Shown in pieces: positions 1 through 11,130 of a stretch of 64,000 nucleotides of DNA (its first letter is position 1; each line of letters opens with the position of its first letter). The notes beneath the pieces are model-generated. The model saw nothing but the letters and a program-made list of their open reading frames with translations, did not search any database and was not told the DNA's origin. A program made the position numbers and the translations under genes. The DNA comes from Auriscalpium vulgare (lineage: Eukaryota > Basidiomycota > Agaricomycetes > Russulales > Auriscalpiaceae), in assembly GCA_019915015.1 (NCBI GenBank), contig JAHBBC010000022.1, positions 186,001-250,000 on the forward strand, in the 5' to 3' direction.

Positions 1-69
1 GACAAGCTCACGTGACGATGTTTCAACGCAGTTCACATTCAACAAAGTAGTACTACCGGGCGTTTGTAG

Positions 70-1751
70 CTAATCGTCACCACCAAAAGCGTCCTGGATG
101 TCCTGAGCCAGCTCATCGTATTTTGAAAAAAGATTGACCGCGTCGCGCCACCTCTGTCGCCGGTTGCGGTCCATCTGCGCCTTGGCCGCGGGATCCTCGG
201 CTTCAAACTTCGCCTCAGTGCGATGGCCGTACGCGTTGTAGCGAAATATTCCGCCGGCGGTGTACTGCGTGATGGACGCACGCGTCTCGTGCACCCCGAT
301 GGATATGTTGCCGTGAGGAAAGATGGCGGAGAGTATATTGATGACAGAGTGCGGGGGGAATTCGATGATGAGCCTCGCCTTGTGTAAGATAAGGTGCCCG
401 CCAAATTTGGGATTGTAATCGCCGAGTGACATAATACTGCACCATCCGCAAGGGTAGTTCGCGCAGTCCACGTGGATGTTGGTGCACACGTTGGGGCCAA
501 AGTTGTACGTGGTGGCGGCCCAGATAGAGTTGTCGTACGGAAGCTTCAGGGCGGGATCGTGGTCGAGAAGGTCCTGCATGTTCTTCTCGTACTCTTTGTA
601 ATGCTTGGGGGACCCGAACGCGAAGGTGCCTATGGAAGAAAATCGTCAGAGCTGATGACGAGCTGGATGGCTGACAGCGTACTATTCATAAAGCCCGCGA
701 ACCGCCGGACGCTCGGCCTCGTCTTTATCTCATGTACCAAGTCGTCGTTGCCATGCAGCGCCAGCGGCGAAGGCTCCTGCAAGTAATCGTCAGCGATGCG
801 CCCCAACGTGGCAGGGTAGAAGTCACGCACGGTCTGACCGCCTCCAAATGATATGCCGGTTGCGATGGTTGGATAATTGCCTCGACGGTGCACAAGCTGG
901 CCACTTGATAGCCGGAGTTTGACTCGCATGCGCGCCAAGGTGTCGTAGGCATCAACACCGTCGTCATCCCAGGTGGCATCGTCCGCCGGGCGTCCTGCGA
1001 GGGTGCCAAGAATGCGCCCCTTCGAATCTATAATGGCCATAAGTCGGCTTTGCAAGACCTGTCAGCGCGTCCTGTGCAAAGTTAGTCGGAGGAGTACACA
1101 CCGGCCGTCCCACCCTACATAGTGAAAGCCCGCGGAGGTATACTTCTTGATTGCGAGAACCGTGCTTGACGGCAGGAGATGATCCCGCATGCCCACCCAT
1201 CCGTTTCGCGTGTGCGGCATCTTCTCGGCCAGCAGACGGACTTCTATCTTCTTTGGCTTGCTGTACTTAACAACCGTGCGTGCACGGACCTTGTACACCA
1301 TCACGCGCTCCGACTTTCTTTTGTTGTCCTTCAGGCGCTGGCGTCGAAGCTTTGCGTGGTACTTGCGCTTGCTGCACTCCGCTTCTTCGTCGCCTGGTGC
1401 TGAACGGTGGGGTGGCCTGCAGACGTCCGGGTCAGCATCCCTTACGACAGCCCGAGGAGAGAGAGGTGGGACGTACGCCTGTGGGGCGGGAGGTGTGGGC
1501 GCGGTTGCAACGCCGGATGCGGCTGCTGCCGCTTCGAACGCCTCGTCGTCGCGCTCAATAGCGCCGTCAATCAGCTGCTCAACCTCACAATCATCCGGAA
1601 TACGAATCAGTGATCCTGGTAGAAGAGGCTGCGCGTTTGAAAGCTCAGCAGGAATGTCGTACGGCGAGAATATGCGCTTGGAACGCGTCTGCTGGGGGAA
1701 TCAGAGCGGGGTGCGTATGCACGCAAAATTAAGACGCACCTGGCGAGACAT
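70..1751 (-). CDS. TET/JBP-like 2OG-Fe(II) dioxygenase family protein, 4 exons
   Basis: Spliced minus-strand gene: exons 1751-1740, 1691-1102, 1047-683 and 629-70, joined by GT-AG introns of 48, 54 and 53 bp, giving about 508 residues; the stop TAG is at 72-70. The first exon encodes only MSRQ. The N-terminal half is acidic and then strongly basic (CSKRKYHAKLRRQRLKDNKRK region). The last exon shows a double-stranded beta-helix-like pattern: HVD at about residues 375-377, GGHLIL after it, His at about 428 in SAIFPHGN, and Arg at about 439 in HETRASITQY. This order (HxD, distal H, then R) is what Fe(II) and 2-oxoglutarate binding needs. Proteins of this layout are expanded in mushroom genomes, where TET/JBP nucleic-acid-modifying dioxygenases are reported alongside KDZ transposons. 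The gene model is solid; the exact family is inferred from motif order. It could instead be another 2OG dioxygenase clade. Confidence 0.6.
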
Positions 1752-3454
1752 TGACGCGCTTTCGACGGACTACAGCACGCCTTTTGAAAATACCGTGATA
1801 GTCCTAGCATTTTCAGGTCAGCAAGCTGCAGCGCCACGAACGCCGGAGGCGGGGAACAGAAGGCGGCCCGCCGCTACGCGACATGACCAACGCGCGCCCA
1901 GCGGTCCCGGTAGGGCTCTCGTCAAGGGTTGCGTTGGATTACAGTCGGCGTGAAGCACCTGCAGCCGGTTTTCGCATGCGGTCCCGGTAGGGAGCTCGAC
2001 TGTACGATCCCGGAAGCACAGCACAGACGGGGAGGAGTGATGGATGTCAAGAGAAAAAGAAGCTCACAAAGATATGCAAGGTCGTAACAATGAGCCAACA
2101 GAATTTGAGCTAGAGGGGGTTTGGGTGCGATGGTTTTATGGTGGGAGATGGTGGTCGTGGCTGAACGCCGCGACGCGGTCACGGTACCTCACCCTACCGC
2201 CCAAGCGCAGCTAAGCGCCGCCGAAGCGCCGGCCACTTTGACCTCATCGAGCTCACAATACATGGACAATGGCTTGGATACATTTTCTGGTATTTTTCCA
2301 GGGCATACAGTGTTGGTACCTATGCACTGTACTATTTTCGTAATTACGCTTTGTTTTAAATAACTGCTATGGCTGTGAGGCATGCGGACTCAAGTACTCA
2401 CGAGTTAAGCAAGGCGATCACTTGAATCCTCCCACCCCATGCACACCGCCCGTTCTCATCGACATCCTTCGACACAGCACAGACCAGTCGGCTCGATCTG
2501 GTGCGTAGCTAGCATCTGATCTCCCTGCATGATGCTTACTGCGCCTGCGGGTTCAATAGCAGTCGCAGCTCCCAGAGCCAGACTTAGCGCGGTTCACGCA
2601 ACCAGTCAGAGTCATCTGGACAAGCTGGACAACAACAGTGCGCCTCTTTATCCCTAGCATTGTGGCTTATGTTTTACTCATTGATGAGTCGCTGTTGCTA
2701 GTGGGCACGCCGGTGCCTCCGCTCCCAGTGAACCAAGCGAACCCGGCGCACATCTATAGCAAGACCTCTACATCCGGGCGCACATCTGTAGCAAGACATC
2801 TACATCATCTGCACATCGTGCACGTCTCTGGAGCAGATCTTCACATGTCCGTGAACCACTTCGCTGTGCGCACACCGCGTACATCGGCCGTGCGGTACGT
2901 TGATTTCATTACATCCCTGCGGCGCCTCCGGTCGCACCCTTCATAATTAGCTCCCTTGGTCTCTGTTTCTATCCATGTGATGGGCCACCCGCTCCTCACA
3001 TATGTTGCGCACGTATGCGCATGTCCAATCTGGTGCGCGCTGCGTTATGTTGCACCATATCCGTTCCTGTAAGTCAAATTAACATCCTACCATGTCGTCA
3101 TCAGCTTGACCGGCGACGCACGCAGGTAAAGGCAACATACCGAGCTCTATTCCCACCTGCAAAGCATGGCGTAGATCAGTGTACCGTTGCTTTGGGCGCT
3201 GGGCAGGTGAGCTCCACCGACTCAGTTATTCAAGCCGCTCTTCTCACATGCCGATACCTTGCAGGCAACAAACGCTCTCGCTGCATCCCACATTCCTTAT
3301 CGAAGAGCTAACAATTTGTCAAGAGGACCAGGCCCTCTTTGTACGCTTCTCTTACTCTTCTCCTCCTCTGCTCACCGCATGCATGGTGCGCGCGCTTGTC
3401 TTACACCTTAAATAGCGCAGGCAGCCGCCGCTTTACGCCCAGTTTCCAACCATC
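1752..3454. other. Intergenic region with short repeats, no supportable gene
   Basis: No open frame here shows family features or convincing introns. A 15-bp sequence (GGTCCCGGTAGGG plus flank) occurs twice near 1905 and 1980, upstream of the dioxygenase gene. At about 2748-2812 a roughly 32-bp unit (GCGCACATCTRTAGCAAGAC core) is present twice in tandem. A pyrimidine-rich stretch near 3345-3375 lies upstream of the next gene and would suit a fungal promoter. Confidence 0.5.
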
Positions 3455-4056
3455 ATGTTGTCCTCCTCCGCCATGGAGCACGCTATGTCTTCGCTCACGG
3501 ACGAAGTCGTGGATATCCTCAGCAAAGTCTCGCTCTCGCTCGAGACCTCATCCACTCCCTCGATCACGGACGGCGTGCCGTGCAAGAAAGCCCCCGATGA
3601 GCCTTGCGAGCCACCGCCGACTCCGCGCCCAGCTGGCGTGGCCCGCGGCGCTCGCGGCCATCGCAGCGCAGACAATTCGGACGCTGATGAGTCGGACATG
3701 GATATGGACGCTGGGGATGGCTCGCAGGCGGAGCAGGCGGAATGGGGCGGGCCCGCGTGGGTGGTGTTCAAGGGAAGGCGGCCAGGCGTCTACCGCACTG
3801 CGTAAGCTCACTTTCTATCAGACTGCCACGCATCCATTAATCTTCGCTTAGCACGGCGTTCATGTCGGCACGCGGCTGGTCTTACTGCGTGAAGGTTGAG
3901 AAGTTCAGCAGCTACTGGCTCGCTCGCTCGGCGTATGAGGAGGCGCGCAAGACGAGGGGCGGACTGGTCACATTCACCCGGCAGTGGGAGCTGAGGACCA
4001 TGGAGGCCATGCCGCCGCGCGGAAGGGGGAAAGGGCGGGGGAAAGGAAGGCACTAG
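3455..4056 (+). CDS. Small protein with RNase H1 N-terminal (viroplasmin-like) domain
   Basis: Two exons, 3455-3801 and 3852-4056, with a 50-bp GT-AG intron; about 183 residues. The N-terminal 90 residues are Ser/Pro-rich and acidic (repeated DADESDMDMD-like run). Then comes WVVFKGRRPGVYRT, followed across the intron by W..C...V..FSSYW..RSAYEEA. This is the pattern of the RNase H1 N-terminal RNA/DNA-hybrid-binding domain, also called the caulimovirus viroplasmin domain, whose core is [WY]VV..GR.PG[IV]Y and a later Tyr/Phe-rich strand plus EEA helix. No RNase H catalytic domain follows: the C-terminus is a basic tail of GRGKGRGKGRH type. Such stand-alone domains are frequent in basidiomycete genomes; a nucleic-acid-binding role is inferred only. 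The start codon gives MLSSSAMEHAM; an internal Met at residue 7 is an alternative. Confidence 0.6.
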
Positions 4057-4533
4057 GAAGGGCGATCTGCAAGCATGACGTTTAGAAGTCACTGCCCGAT
4101 CCAGCGGCACAGTTTCCGTACTCAAAATGTCCTCCCCTTGTTCGTTTAGCTATTGTTGTCTCGTTGTCTCGTGGTTGCGCCCTTCAGGCGAATATAGTGA
4201 TTTCTTGCGGCACAGGAAACTATCAGAAAGCAGAAGGTGGATGGTGTGCGGTGTGCGGGCAACGGGCGCGATATTCAGCGAGTCCGCATTCGATGTTGAG
4301 CTCCCTTGGATACGGATTTCAATTAGAGACGAAATATTATGACAGGTCGGCGCGCGTCGGCCGCAGCTCTAGAAAGCTTTTGCGAACTGAGTCGTGTTAG
4401 CATGATCGCCGTCGCTCCAAATTTAATAGCTACAAGCCTGGGCCGTACCATCAGCCTCTGGGAACCTCGCTGTCGCCCTCTGAATCCTCCCCACATCCTC
4501 CCGCACCCTCTCCGACCTCTGACCAAAACCACC
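4057..4533. other. Intergenic region
   Basis: Short spacer between two plus-strand genes. It holds the probable promoter of the next gene; the ATG at 4534 sits in a good context (AAAACCACCATGCC). No other feature recognised. Confidence 0.5.
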
Positions 4534-7247
4534 ATGCCGAAAACGACCGCTCAGAGCCTGAGAAAACCTCGCGGTCGCACACCCTGGGCCACCGGCTTTA
4601 AAGAAAAATTCCTGGAACGCTACGTTAGCGACTATCAGAAGGTATCGGGCAGCAAGAAAAGTGTTCACCAGTTCTACAGGCGTGTTACGAGACTATTCTT
4701 CATAGCGTTCGGGCACAGCTTGGCCATCAACGAAAATCCCGAGACGGAGCCTGAGGCGCCTGACGAATCGAGGCTTGACGATGCGTCGGACCATGAGGAT
4801 GAGGATGAGGAGGCCCGGAATAACAGGGAGAATATCTTCAAAGATGTATTGAAGGTAAGCGCACCGTCGCCTGCAACGATCGACGCTCACCTCCTTGCCA
4901 CAGAAAATCAGTGATTGGTACCCCCATCGCATCCGCAAGTTGACGGCCACCGCCGCGCCATCCGCTGTCGCATCTGACGACTCGTACACCGCTGTCGCCC
5001 GCAAGGTAGTCGACCCTCCGCGCCGCGAGCAGGCCCAACACGTGTATTCCGACCTGTATTGGGACGACCGGATCAAGGCGCATTACGAGCAGACTGCAGC
5101 GGTAGCTATCGCGAGCAGCGCTAACAAACCCATGCCGAGGGACGTCCATTTGAAGATGAGAGCCGTCAGAGAGCAGTGGGAGGGCGAGACGAAGGAGTTC
5201 CAGGATGAAATACACGCCGAGGTCGAACGCCGGTATGAAGCCGCCCTTGCGGAGTACAAGCGAACGTACGTCGACCCGCCGCAGACGGATGAAGACAAGG
5301 AATGGTGAGAGCGGCATTGTCCTCTTATAACGATTCCACTCACCGATGGCCAGGGCGGGCGCGAACGCATACATGGCCCTCCAACCGTTCGTTGACAGTG
5401 TGGCCAAGCGCTTCAACTGTGTTGCATCCATCTTCATGGCGGGTCCGATTCCTTCGAAAAAAGGCAAAGTGGAGGTCTTCTCGTGCGTGGCTGGTCGTAT
5501 TTTCTTGTGCTGTCGCGTTGCTCAGCCGTCTCTGCACAGGGTTCACGCCGGGAAAAAACGCGGCGCTATCGACCAGATTTGGGCGCTATACGACGTCAAT
5601 GCCTATAAAGAAACCTCGGCATCGATATCAGGGTTTGCGGAGGCGGTATTCGGTGAGGCTTACCTTTGTAGCCTTGGAGGACGGCGGTGCTGACTTTGAC
5701 GGTTGTGTAGCAGAAGAAATAAAAGACATGGCTAAAAGAGGCAATGCGGCGCGCAACGCGGATGCCACGTGCAGCGAGGGCTCTGCCTCCAACTCAAACG
5801 TCCTCCCTGCGCCCGCCTCATCCACGGTCCCCTCCGCGATGCCTACGTCCTCCACATCACCCTCGTTGGTCCCATCCTTTCCCACTGGAGCCCCATCCGT
5901 CATCCACTCGAGCGCGAGCGCGAGCGCGGTGCTGTCCGCCTTCCAGACGACACCCATCGACGAATCCGTGGAAGCCGTGCCCGCTGCACTCGCGCCTGGT
6001 GCTGTGGCTGTCAACATCGTCGCAAATGCAACAGTCAACCTGCCCGCGGACGGCTCCGTGGTGACAGCGACGTCCACCGCGCGGGCGACCACACGTACTC
6101 CGCCGCCAAGCCCTGCGAACCCGCCTACTGGCACATCCACACCCCCGCCGCCGTCCATCCTCACCCCAATCCCTACCACATTGCCCGCGCATTCGCGCTC
6201 ATCTGCTCCGTCACCAGCGCCCACCTCCACCACGCCCACGCTCCAGGCCCATGCGATTACGTCCACAGCCACGGTGACGGCATCCACCGCCATCGCGCCG
6301 ACTTCGAGCGCGAGCGCGAGCGCGTCAGCATCGGCAGCAGCAGCAGCAGCAGCTGATGTCTGGGTCGACACCACCGCTACTATCACCGCAGCGACGGTGT
6401 CCTCCAGCGCAACCGTGGTGGTCTCTCCGCCAACGCCACCCCCGCTGCCGGCCGCAGCAGGTATCCTCGAGCTCGCCCCATCCGTTAGCGCCCCGGGCGC
6501 TTCAGTGGCCGACTCCCTCGCAGATCGCGGCTGGCCCGACTTCTTTGAGCGCGGAGTCAAGACCATGCACAACGATGGCCTGGGTCCCGAATGGAACGAG
6601 GTCCTCAAGAATTACTGCGTGTTCGAGGAGATGATGGCCTTCGGGGTGCGTCGTCAAATCTCTTCATGTTAGCCTTTACTAACCAGTGCTTAGAACGGAT
6701 CCTCCAAGAAGCTTGGGACCTACCAACGCCCGGCACTTGTCGCCGCGTGGTTCAAGGACGGAAGACCGTGGCATAAGGGCAGGCTCCAGCCGAAGGACAT
6801 CGCAAAGTACGCCAACGACTTCAACGACTGGTGGGCAAGCCTTCAGCCCGCGGAGCGCCGCCTCAACGACGGCTCGCTGAAGCCGCCGTCCACCACAATG
6901 GATTGGTCAACCCTGTGCCTTGGTGGCATGGGCGGCTTCCTCGTCGTTGTCGTGGCTGCGTTCTGGTGGGGCTACGCGGTGAGGTTGTCGGAGGACGCGG
7001 TCAAGGCCAGCTGGCACGCTGCCATAGCCGACATACGCAGCACCCTCGCCGCCATGCGACCCCACGCCCTGCAAGTTAATCCCAAGACCACAGTCGCATC
7101 CAAGGCCCCTCGTGGAGGAAAGCGGGGACGCAGCTCGACCGCGAGGTCTGAGAAGGCGAGGCCCTCTAAGCGCATAAGGTGCGTGATCCAGTCATCCTTA
7201 TCCTCTGCGGTCTTATGCTAACTTGTCTCGTTTCTCGCAGGAGATAG
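4534..7247 (+). CDS. Agaricomycete-expanded protein family of unknown function, 7 exons
   Basis: Exons 4534-4854, 4904-5304, 5354-5482, 5540-5652, 5714-6645, 6694-7178 and 7241-7247; introns of 48-62 bp, all GT-AG and phase-consistent, giving about 795 residues. The N-terminus reads RGRTPWATGFKEKFLE, with an acidic stretch, then SDWY...R and WEGETKEFQDEI. Exons 3-4 contain ALQPFVDSVAKRFN and HAGKKRG. A Ser/Thr/Ala/Pro-rich linker fills roughly residues 340-560. The C-terminal third has FNDWWASLQPAER and, at about residues 705-728, LGGMGGFLVVVVAAFWWGY, a hydrophobic segment. I recognise this order of blocks (RGRKPW, WEEET.EF, ALQP.VDAV..RFG, WW..LQP.WR, GG..GFLVVV..L.WW) as a highly repeated, uncharacterised family in mushroom genomes. 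Function is unknown. The last exon encodes only the final residue and stop. Confidence 0.7.
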
Positions 7248-7254
7248 CTGCGCA

Positions 7255-7740
7255 CTCCCAGTGCATGCTTTGCCCTCCTGTAGCTTGTCGCCCACCTGCC
7301 CGCCGCCCATTTGCCATTGCCCAAAGCCCCTGTGCCATAGCCCATCGAGCATCGCCTGACCATCGCTTGTCGCCCGCCGCCCATCATCCATCGCCCACGG
7401 CTCATCGCCCACCGGACATTGCCGGTCACTCATTGCCCATTGCCTCGCTTGTCTCGCGCCCATTGTCTCGCCCTCGTTGTTGCCTGTCGCCTGTCGCCCA
7501 TTCGTCAGCCCTCGCCCACTGGCCTTGCTTATTGCCCCGCGATTGTACCCTTGCGCACTCCCGCACGGCCCCCCAGATTTCTGGGGTGCGTTCAGCGCGT
7601 CGCTCATTGTCCATTCCCGGCGCCGTCGTTCGTCGTCGCCTCGCCACACTTTTTTGGCCCGCCGGTGTTCACGCGCATCGCCAGGCGCTACTCGTGGCCG
7701 ATTCCCGCTCGTTCCCCGTTGCCCATTCGCTTACTGTTTC
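7255..7740. repeat. Degenerate GCCCAT-rich low-complexity tract
   Basis: A run in which GCCCAT, CCCATTGC, CATCGCCCA and close variants recur every 6-14 bases on the plus strand. Frames through it are open for long distances on both strands only because the repeat lacks stops, and they give monotonous peptides (PSPTAHRPP; RQWAMSD). No conserved domain is visible, so I treat it as noncoding. It begins just past the stop codon of the upstream gene. Confidence 0.6.
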
Positions 7741-8066
7741 TTGAATACATTGTCCTGGTGTCTCATTATGCCCGCGTTACTGTTGATACATAGCACTACT
7801 CTAGCTCATTGTAATATAAGTACTGCGTGCTCAAAGCTCAAAGTTATAGGCAGTAGTGTGAACAGCCACAATAGCATGCGTGGGAATTCCGCCTTGGGGA
7901 CCTGTTCTCGACATCGGCCTGTGCGCGGGTGACCACTCGTTTACCTCTTTACTAGTCCTGAGGTCATGTGTTTGTTTGTGGTCTCTAGTGAGCTCTTATG
8001 ACAATGATAATACAAATACAATGTACCTCGAGAAATCGCAGTTCCCCCAACTTCCTCTGTCTTTGG

Positions 8067-8740
8067 TATGTGGGAATATTTCTCCGCATTGGGTAGGAGG
8101 CAACGTGACGCGGAGAAACCACGGGCTCCCGAATATTTTCGGGTTTTTCGGGGGTTTTCTGATTTTTTTTAGTGTGTGGGAAGATCTCCCCACATTTGGT
8201 AGGCAGGCAACGTGACGCGGAGAAACCACGGGCTCCCGAGTATTTTCGGGTTTTTCGGGGGTTTTCTGATTTTTTTTAGTGTGTGGGAATATTTCTCCAC
8301 ATTTGGTAGGAGGCAACGTGACGTGGAGAAACCACCGGCCCCCGAATATTTTCGGGTTTTCGGGGGTTTTCTGTTTTTTTTTTAGTGTGTGGGAAGATTC
8401 CCCACATTTGGTAGGCAGGCAACGTGACGCGGAGAAACCACGGGCTCCCGAATATTTTCGGGTTTTTCGGGGGTTTTCTGATTTTTTTTAGTGTGTGGGA
8501 ATATTTCTCCACATTTGGTGGGGGCAACGTGACGTGGAGAAACCACCGGGCCCCCGAATATTTTCGGGTTTTTCGGGGGTTTTCTGATTTTTTTTAGTGT
8601 GTGGGAAGATTTCCCCACATTTGGTAGGCAGGCAACGTGACGCGGAGAAACCACGGGCTCCCGAATATTTTCGTGTTTTTCGGGGGTTTCTGCGGGATTT
8701 TGTAGTGTGTGGGAAGTTGTTTCCACATTTGGTATGTTTT
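8067..8740. repeat. Tandem array of about 107-bp units alternating between two subtypes
   Basis: About six full units plus a partial one, with unit starts near 8067, 8171, 8279, 8385, 8491, 8599 and 8707. Each contains GTGTGGGAA-N-TCCCCACA, an imperfect 20-bp palindrome, then GGCAACGTGACG, GGAGAAACCAC, and CCCGAATATTTTCGGG (another imperfect palindrome) followed by TTTTTCGGGGGTTTTCTG and a T-run. Units 2, 4 and 6 carry GGCAGGCAACGTGACGCGG with ACGGGCTCCCG; units 3 and 5 carry GGAGGCAACGTGACGTGG with ACCGGCCCCCG, so the array has a dimeric higher-order period of about 214 bp. Long minus-strand frames across it only translate the repeat. It lies just 5' of element A; whether it belongs to that element's LTR cannot be told here. 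Confidence 0.85.
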
Positions 8741-8984
8741 GACATTTTCTGAATATTTTCAATATTCAGGGTTTTCCAGCCGTGGGAACAATATAGGGGT
8801 GACCCAAAATGATCCCCGGGGTGTGGGAAAGCACTGGCGAGACGAAGAACAGGCCATATTAGCTGATATATGCAATATATACCCCATTGGTCATTCATTG
8901 TAATGAGTCCCCTGACAAGCATTGGTATGTATTACTATTAGACTACAGGGACTGGTGGAGGGTCCCCCAGTGCGACCCGCAAGC

Positions 8985-9963
8985 ATGCGCACATTCTCTA
9001 TGCGCCTGCGCGAGGACGTAATCGAGGAGGTCGACGACGACGACGAGCCTCCACCCCTCATCGCCATGGACGATGAGGAGGAAGAGGACCCTCGCCCTCG
9101 CCCACGAGGTCCTTGGGACACGGGCGTGCAATGGGTGGACGACCTGTTCACGCGAGTGTCGGTATCGCAGGAGGGCCAAAACCCAGCAGATGCGGTGCAA
9201 GTGCCGTACTGGATTAGCCCGCCTGAAGCCCGTGCCGCGCGAGACAGGGACTTCCCCAATATTCCCGCGTCGTATGCAAATACTTACCGACAGCACGTAC
9301 GTGCCACGGTACAGTACATAGCAATAACAGGGGGGGAAATGCCGAGTGATCCGACGTCGGATCAAGGGCGCCTCCCCGACAACGCACAGCTACCTGCGGA
9401 GAGCATGGATTTGTTCCTGCCGACAAACCCAACCGTCCTGCACATCCTCGAGTCGGCGCCCGAAGACGAGCGCCGCCTCCTCGACCAGGTCTGGTGGTAC
9501 AACCAGCGGGACCACCGACGCATCCGGTACGAGGCAGACCGATTGGCAGAATGTCTGCGAACCGGCCAGCCTATACCCCAGCGACAGCGCTGGATGCTCG
9601 ATCACGTATTCGGGATCGTGCATGGGACGGAGTGCTTCGTATGCCTGCTGTTTGTGAACCATCGCGACTATGCGATGCAGCGCAACGACAGCATATTCGT
9701 TGCCATGGACCTGCAGAGCAGGGTGCGCGCGGACATCTACAGCGCGGGGTGGAATGATGCACTAGCGCATGCTGCACACGCGCTAGTAGCATTCGCACCC
9801 GCCAACCGCGCGACCGACGACATGGAGCGCGCGTACAACGCTGGGATGCGGAATGCATTCAACCTTGTACAGCGCCTCGAGCGCCGCGCGCCCCAAGCAC
9901 CATTGTGGCCGGATGGGTACGGGCAGACGGCATGGCCGGTACCATCCCGATTCCGCCAGCCGG
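8985..9963 (+). pseudogene. Element A gag-like region (5' piece)
   Basis: Open frame from ATG 8985 (MRTFSMRLRED; the frame is open further upstream) to the insertion point of element B. It begins with an acidic stretch (EEVDDDDE, DDEEEED) and continues as a mostly alpha-helical, Trp/Arg-rich protein (for example WWYNQRDHRR), as expected for a capsid-like Gag. No CCHC knuckle is seen in this piece. Past 9963 the frame runs into element B's LTR, so those last residues are artefactual. Gag identity rests on position directly upstream of the retropepsin in the same frame once element B is removed. Confidence 0.65.
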
Positions 9964-11119
9964 TGATGACCTATCTCGGCGCACAGGCGGTCAGATGGCA
10001 AAACAAACCACAAAACCAACTCCTGCTGGCTCGAGCGGTGCTAGTAACAGGTTGGGGGCGCGTCCCAGGACCTACAGATGACTCGGGGAGAGGCGTGAAC
10101 GCTGGGGGGAAGTCGCTAGGTGACTTGGAGGGCGATAGGACGATGGACAAGGTGATCTGGGATGGAAGTCGACACTGCTGGTGCGGAACAGGACGTTGCG
10201 ATGTGTAGCGAGCTTGAGAATACCTTGCTGGAGGGCTGAGACGATGGGGGAACAAAGGCGAGGATGAGGGGACAAGGGGACAAGGTGATACGAAGGTCGC
10301 GACGTAACGCGATAACGCTGGACGAGGTGAAAACAATGTGCTCTGCGAAGTTGAAGGCTTGTAAACGTGGGCTCTGCGAAGGTGAAGGCTATAATCTTGG
10401 GCGCTGCGAAGTTGAAGGTCGAGGTCGATGTTGAACGCGATAAAACGATGTTGCAAAGGTTTGAGACGTTGACTCTGGAGGGGAGAAGTTGTCTGATATT
10501 CAGTGACCTAGCTACCAACAGATATACACGGGAAACATGTCTCTGTGGCTACTGTGAGTCATCTGGTAAGTATGGGGATAGTGAGACATTCTAGAAGGCG
10601 TATCCAATCAGAAACAAGCATCGCGACGTATCGGAACAGCAAGGCTGTGCTATCTCCATGTGAAACTCCGAGATATGCGGATCGCGACGTATCGGAAACC
10701 ATCAAACCGGAACATTGCTCTGAGACACTGCATCTAGACCGGACCCTGGGACCTGTGGGTGACGTGTCGAGGGGCTGCGCAACGCTAGGACGCTCTGGGA
10801 ACGAGGTGGGAGGCGAGGGCAACATGTGGATGTATGCGCGAGACATTGCGACGTGCGCACAGAATGCTAATGGCTGGCTCAGAACGTCTCGGTGACTTGG
10901 TGGGCGTGTACACATGACTTGGGGACTTGTGCAATCATCCTGCGTGGCCTGGATGGTAGAGAATCGATGGAGACGTCAAGGAGTATAGGCCCGTGTTGCT
11001 ACAAGTGTGCTAGCGTCTTGGCTGGAACTGCGAGCGCGATGTGTTGCGATAGTCGATGTTGAGGCGATAGAACGTGCCAAAAATGCGAAAACAGAAGCCA
11101 CCCGCGCTGGGGCGTATCA
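9964..11119 (-). repeat. Element B 3' LTR
   Basis: 1156 bp, repeated at 17678-18834. Begins TGATGACC and ends GTATCA on the plus strand. Left flank CCGG (9960-9963). Contains no domain-bearing ORF; the several open frames of 75-160 codons are identical in both LTRs and have no recognisable features. Confidence 0.92.
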
Positions 11120-11130
11120 CCTCCTCCTTA
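11120..11130 (-). other. Element B polypurine tract
   Basis: On the minus strand TAAGGAGGAGG directly abuts the 3' LTR, the position where plus-strand DNA synthesis is primed in LTR retrotransposons. Confidence 0.75.

Noticed and set aside
1189..1953. Plus-strand frame of 254 codons over the dioxygenase gene
   Set aside because: Antisense to the well-supported minus-strand exons and lacks any recognisable domain.
5628..6608. Minus-strand frame of 326 codons, Ala/Val/Gly-rich
   Set aside because: Antisense of the low-complexity linker of the 7-exon gene; no splice support and no motif.
7218..7744. Long frames on both strands over the GCCCAT tract
   Set aside because: Open in several frames at once because the repeat lacks stop codons; low-complexity products.
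8067..8740. Possible CRISPR array
   Set aside because: Units are contiguous and fully repeated with no unique spacers; the genome is eukaryotic.
8276..8922. Minus-strand proteins of repeating TLKKIRKPPKNPKIFG type
   Set aside because: Direct translation of the 107-bp tandem array; peptide periodicity follows the DNA unit.
9971..10915. Several open frames of 75-161 codons (both strands) between 9971 and 10915, repeated exactly at 17685-18629
   Set aside because: They lie inside the element B LTRs and are identical only because the LTRs are; no domain, signal or codon pattern supports them.
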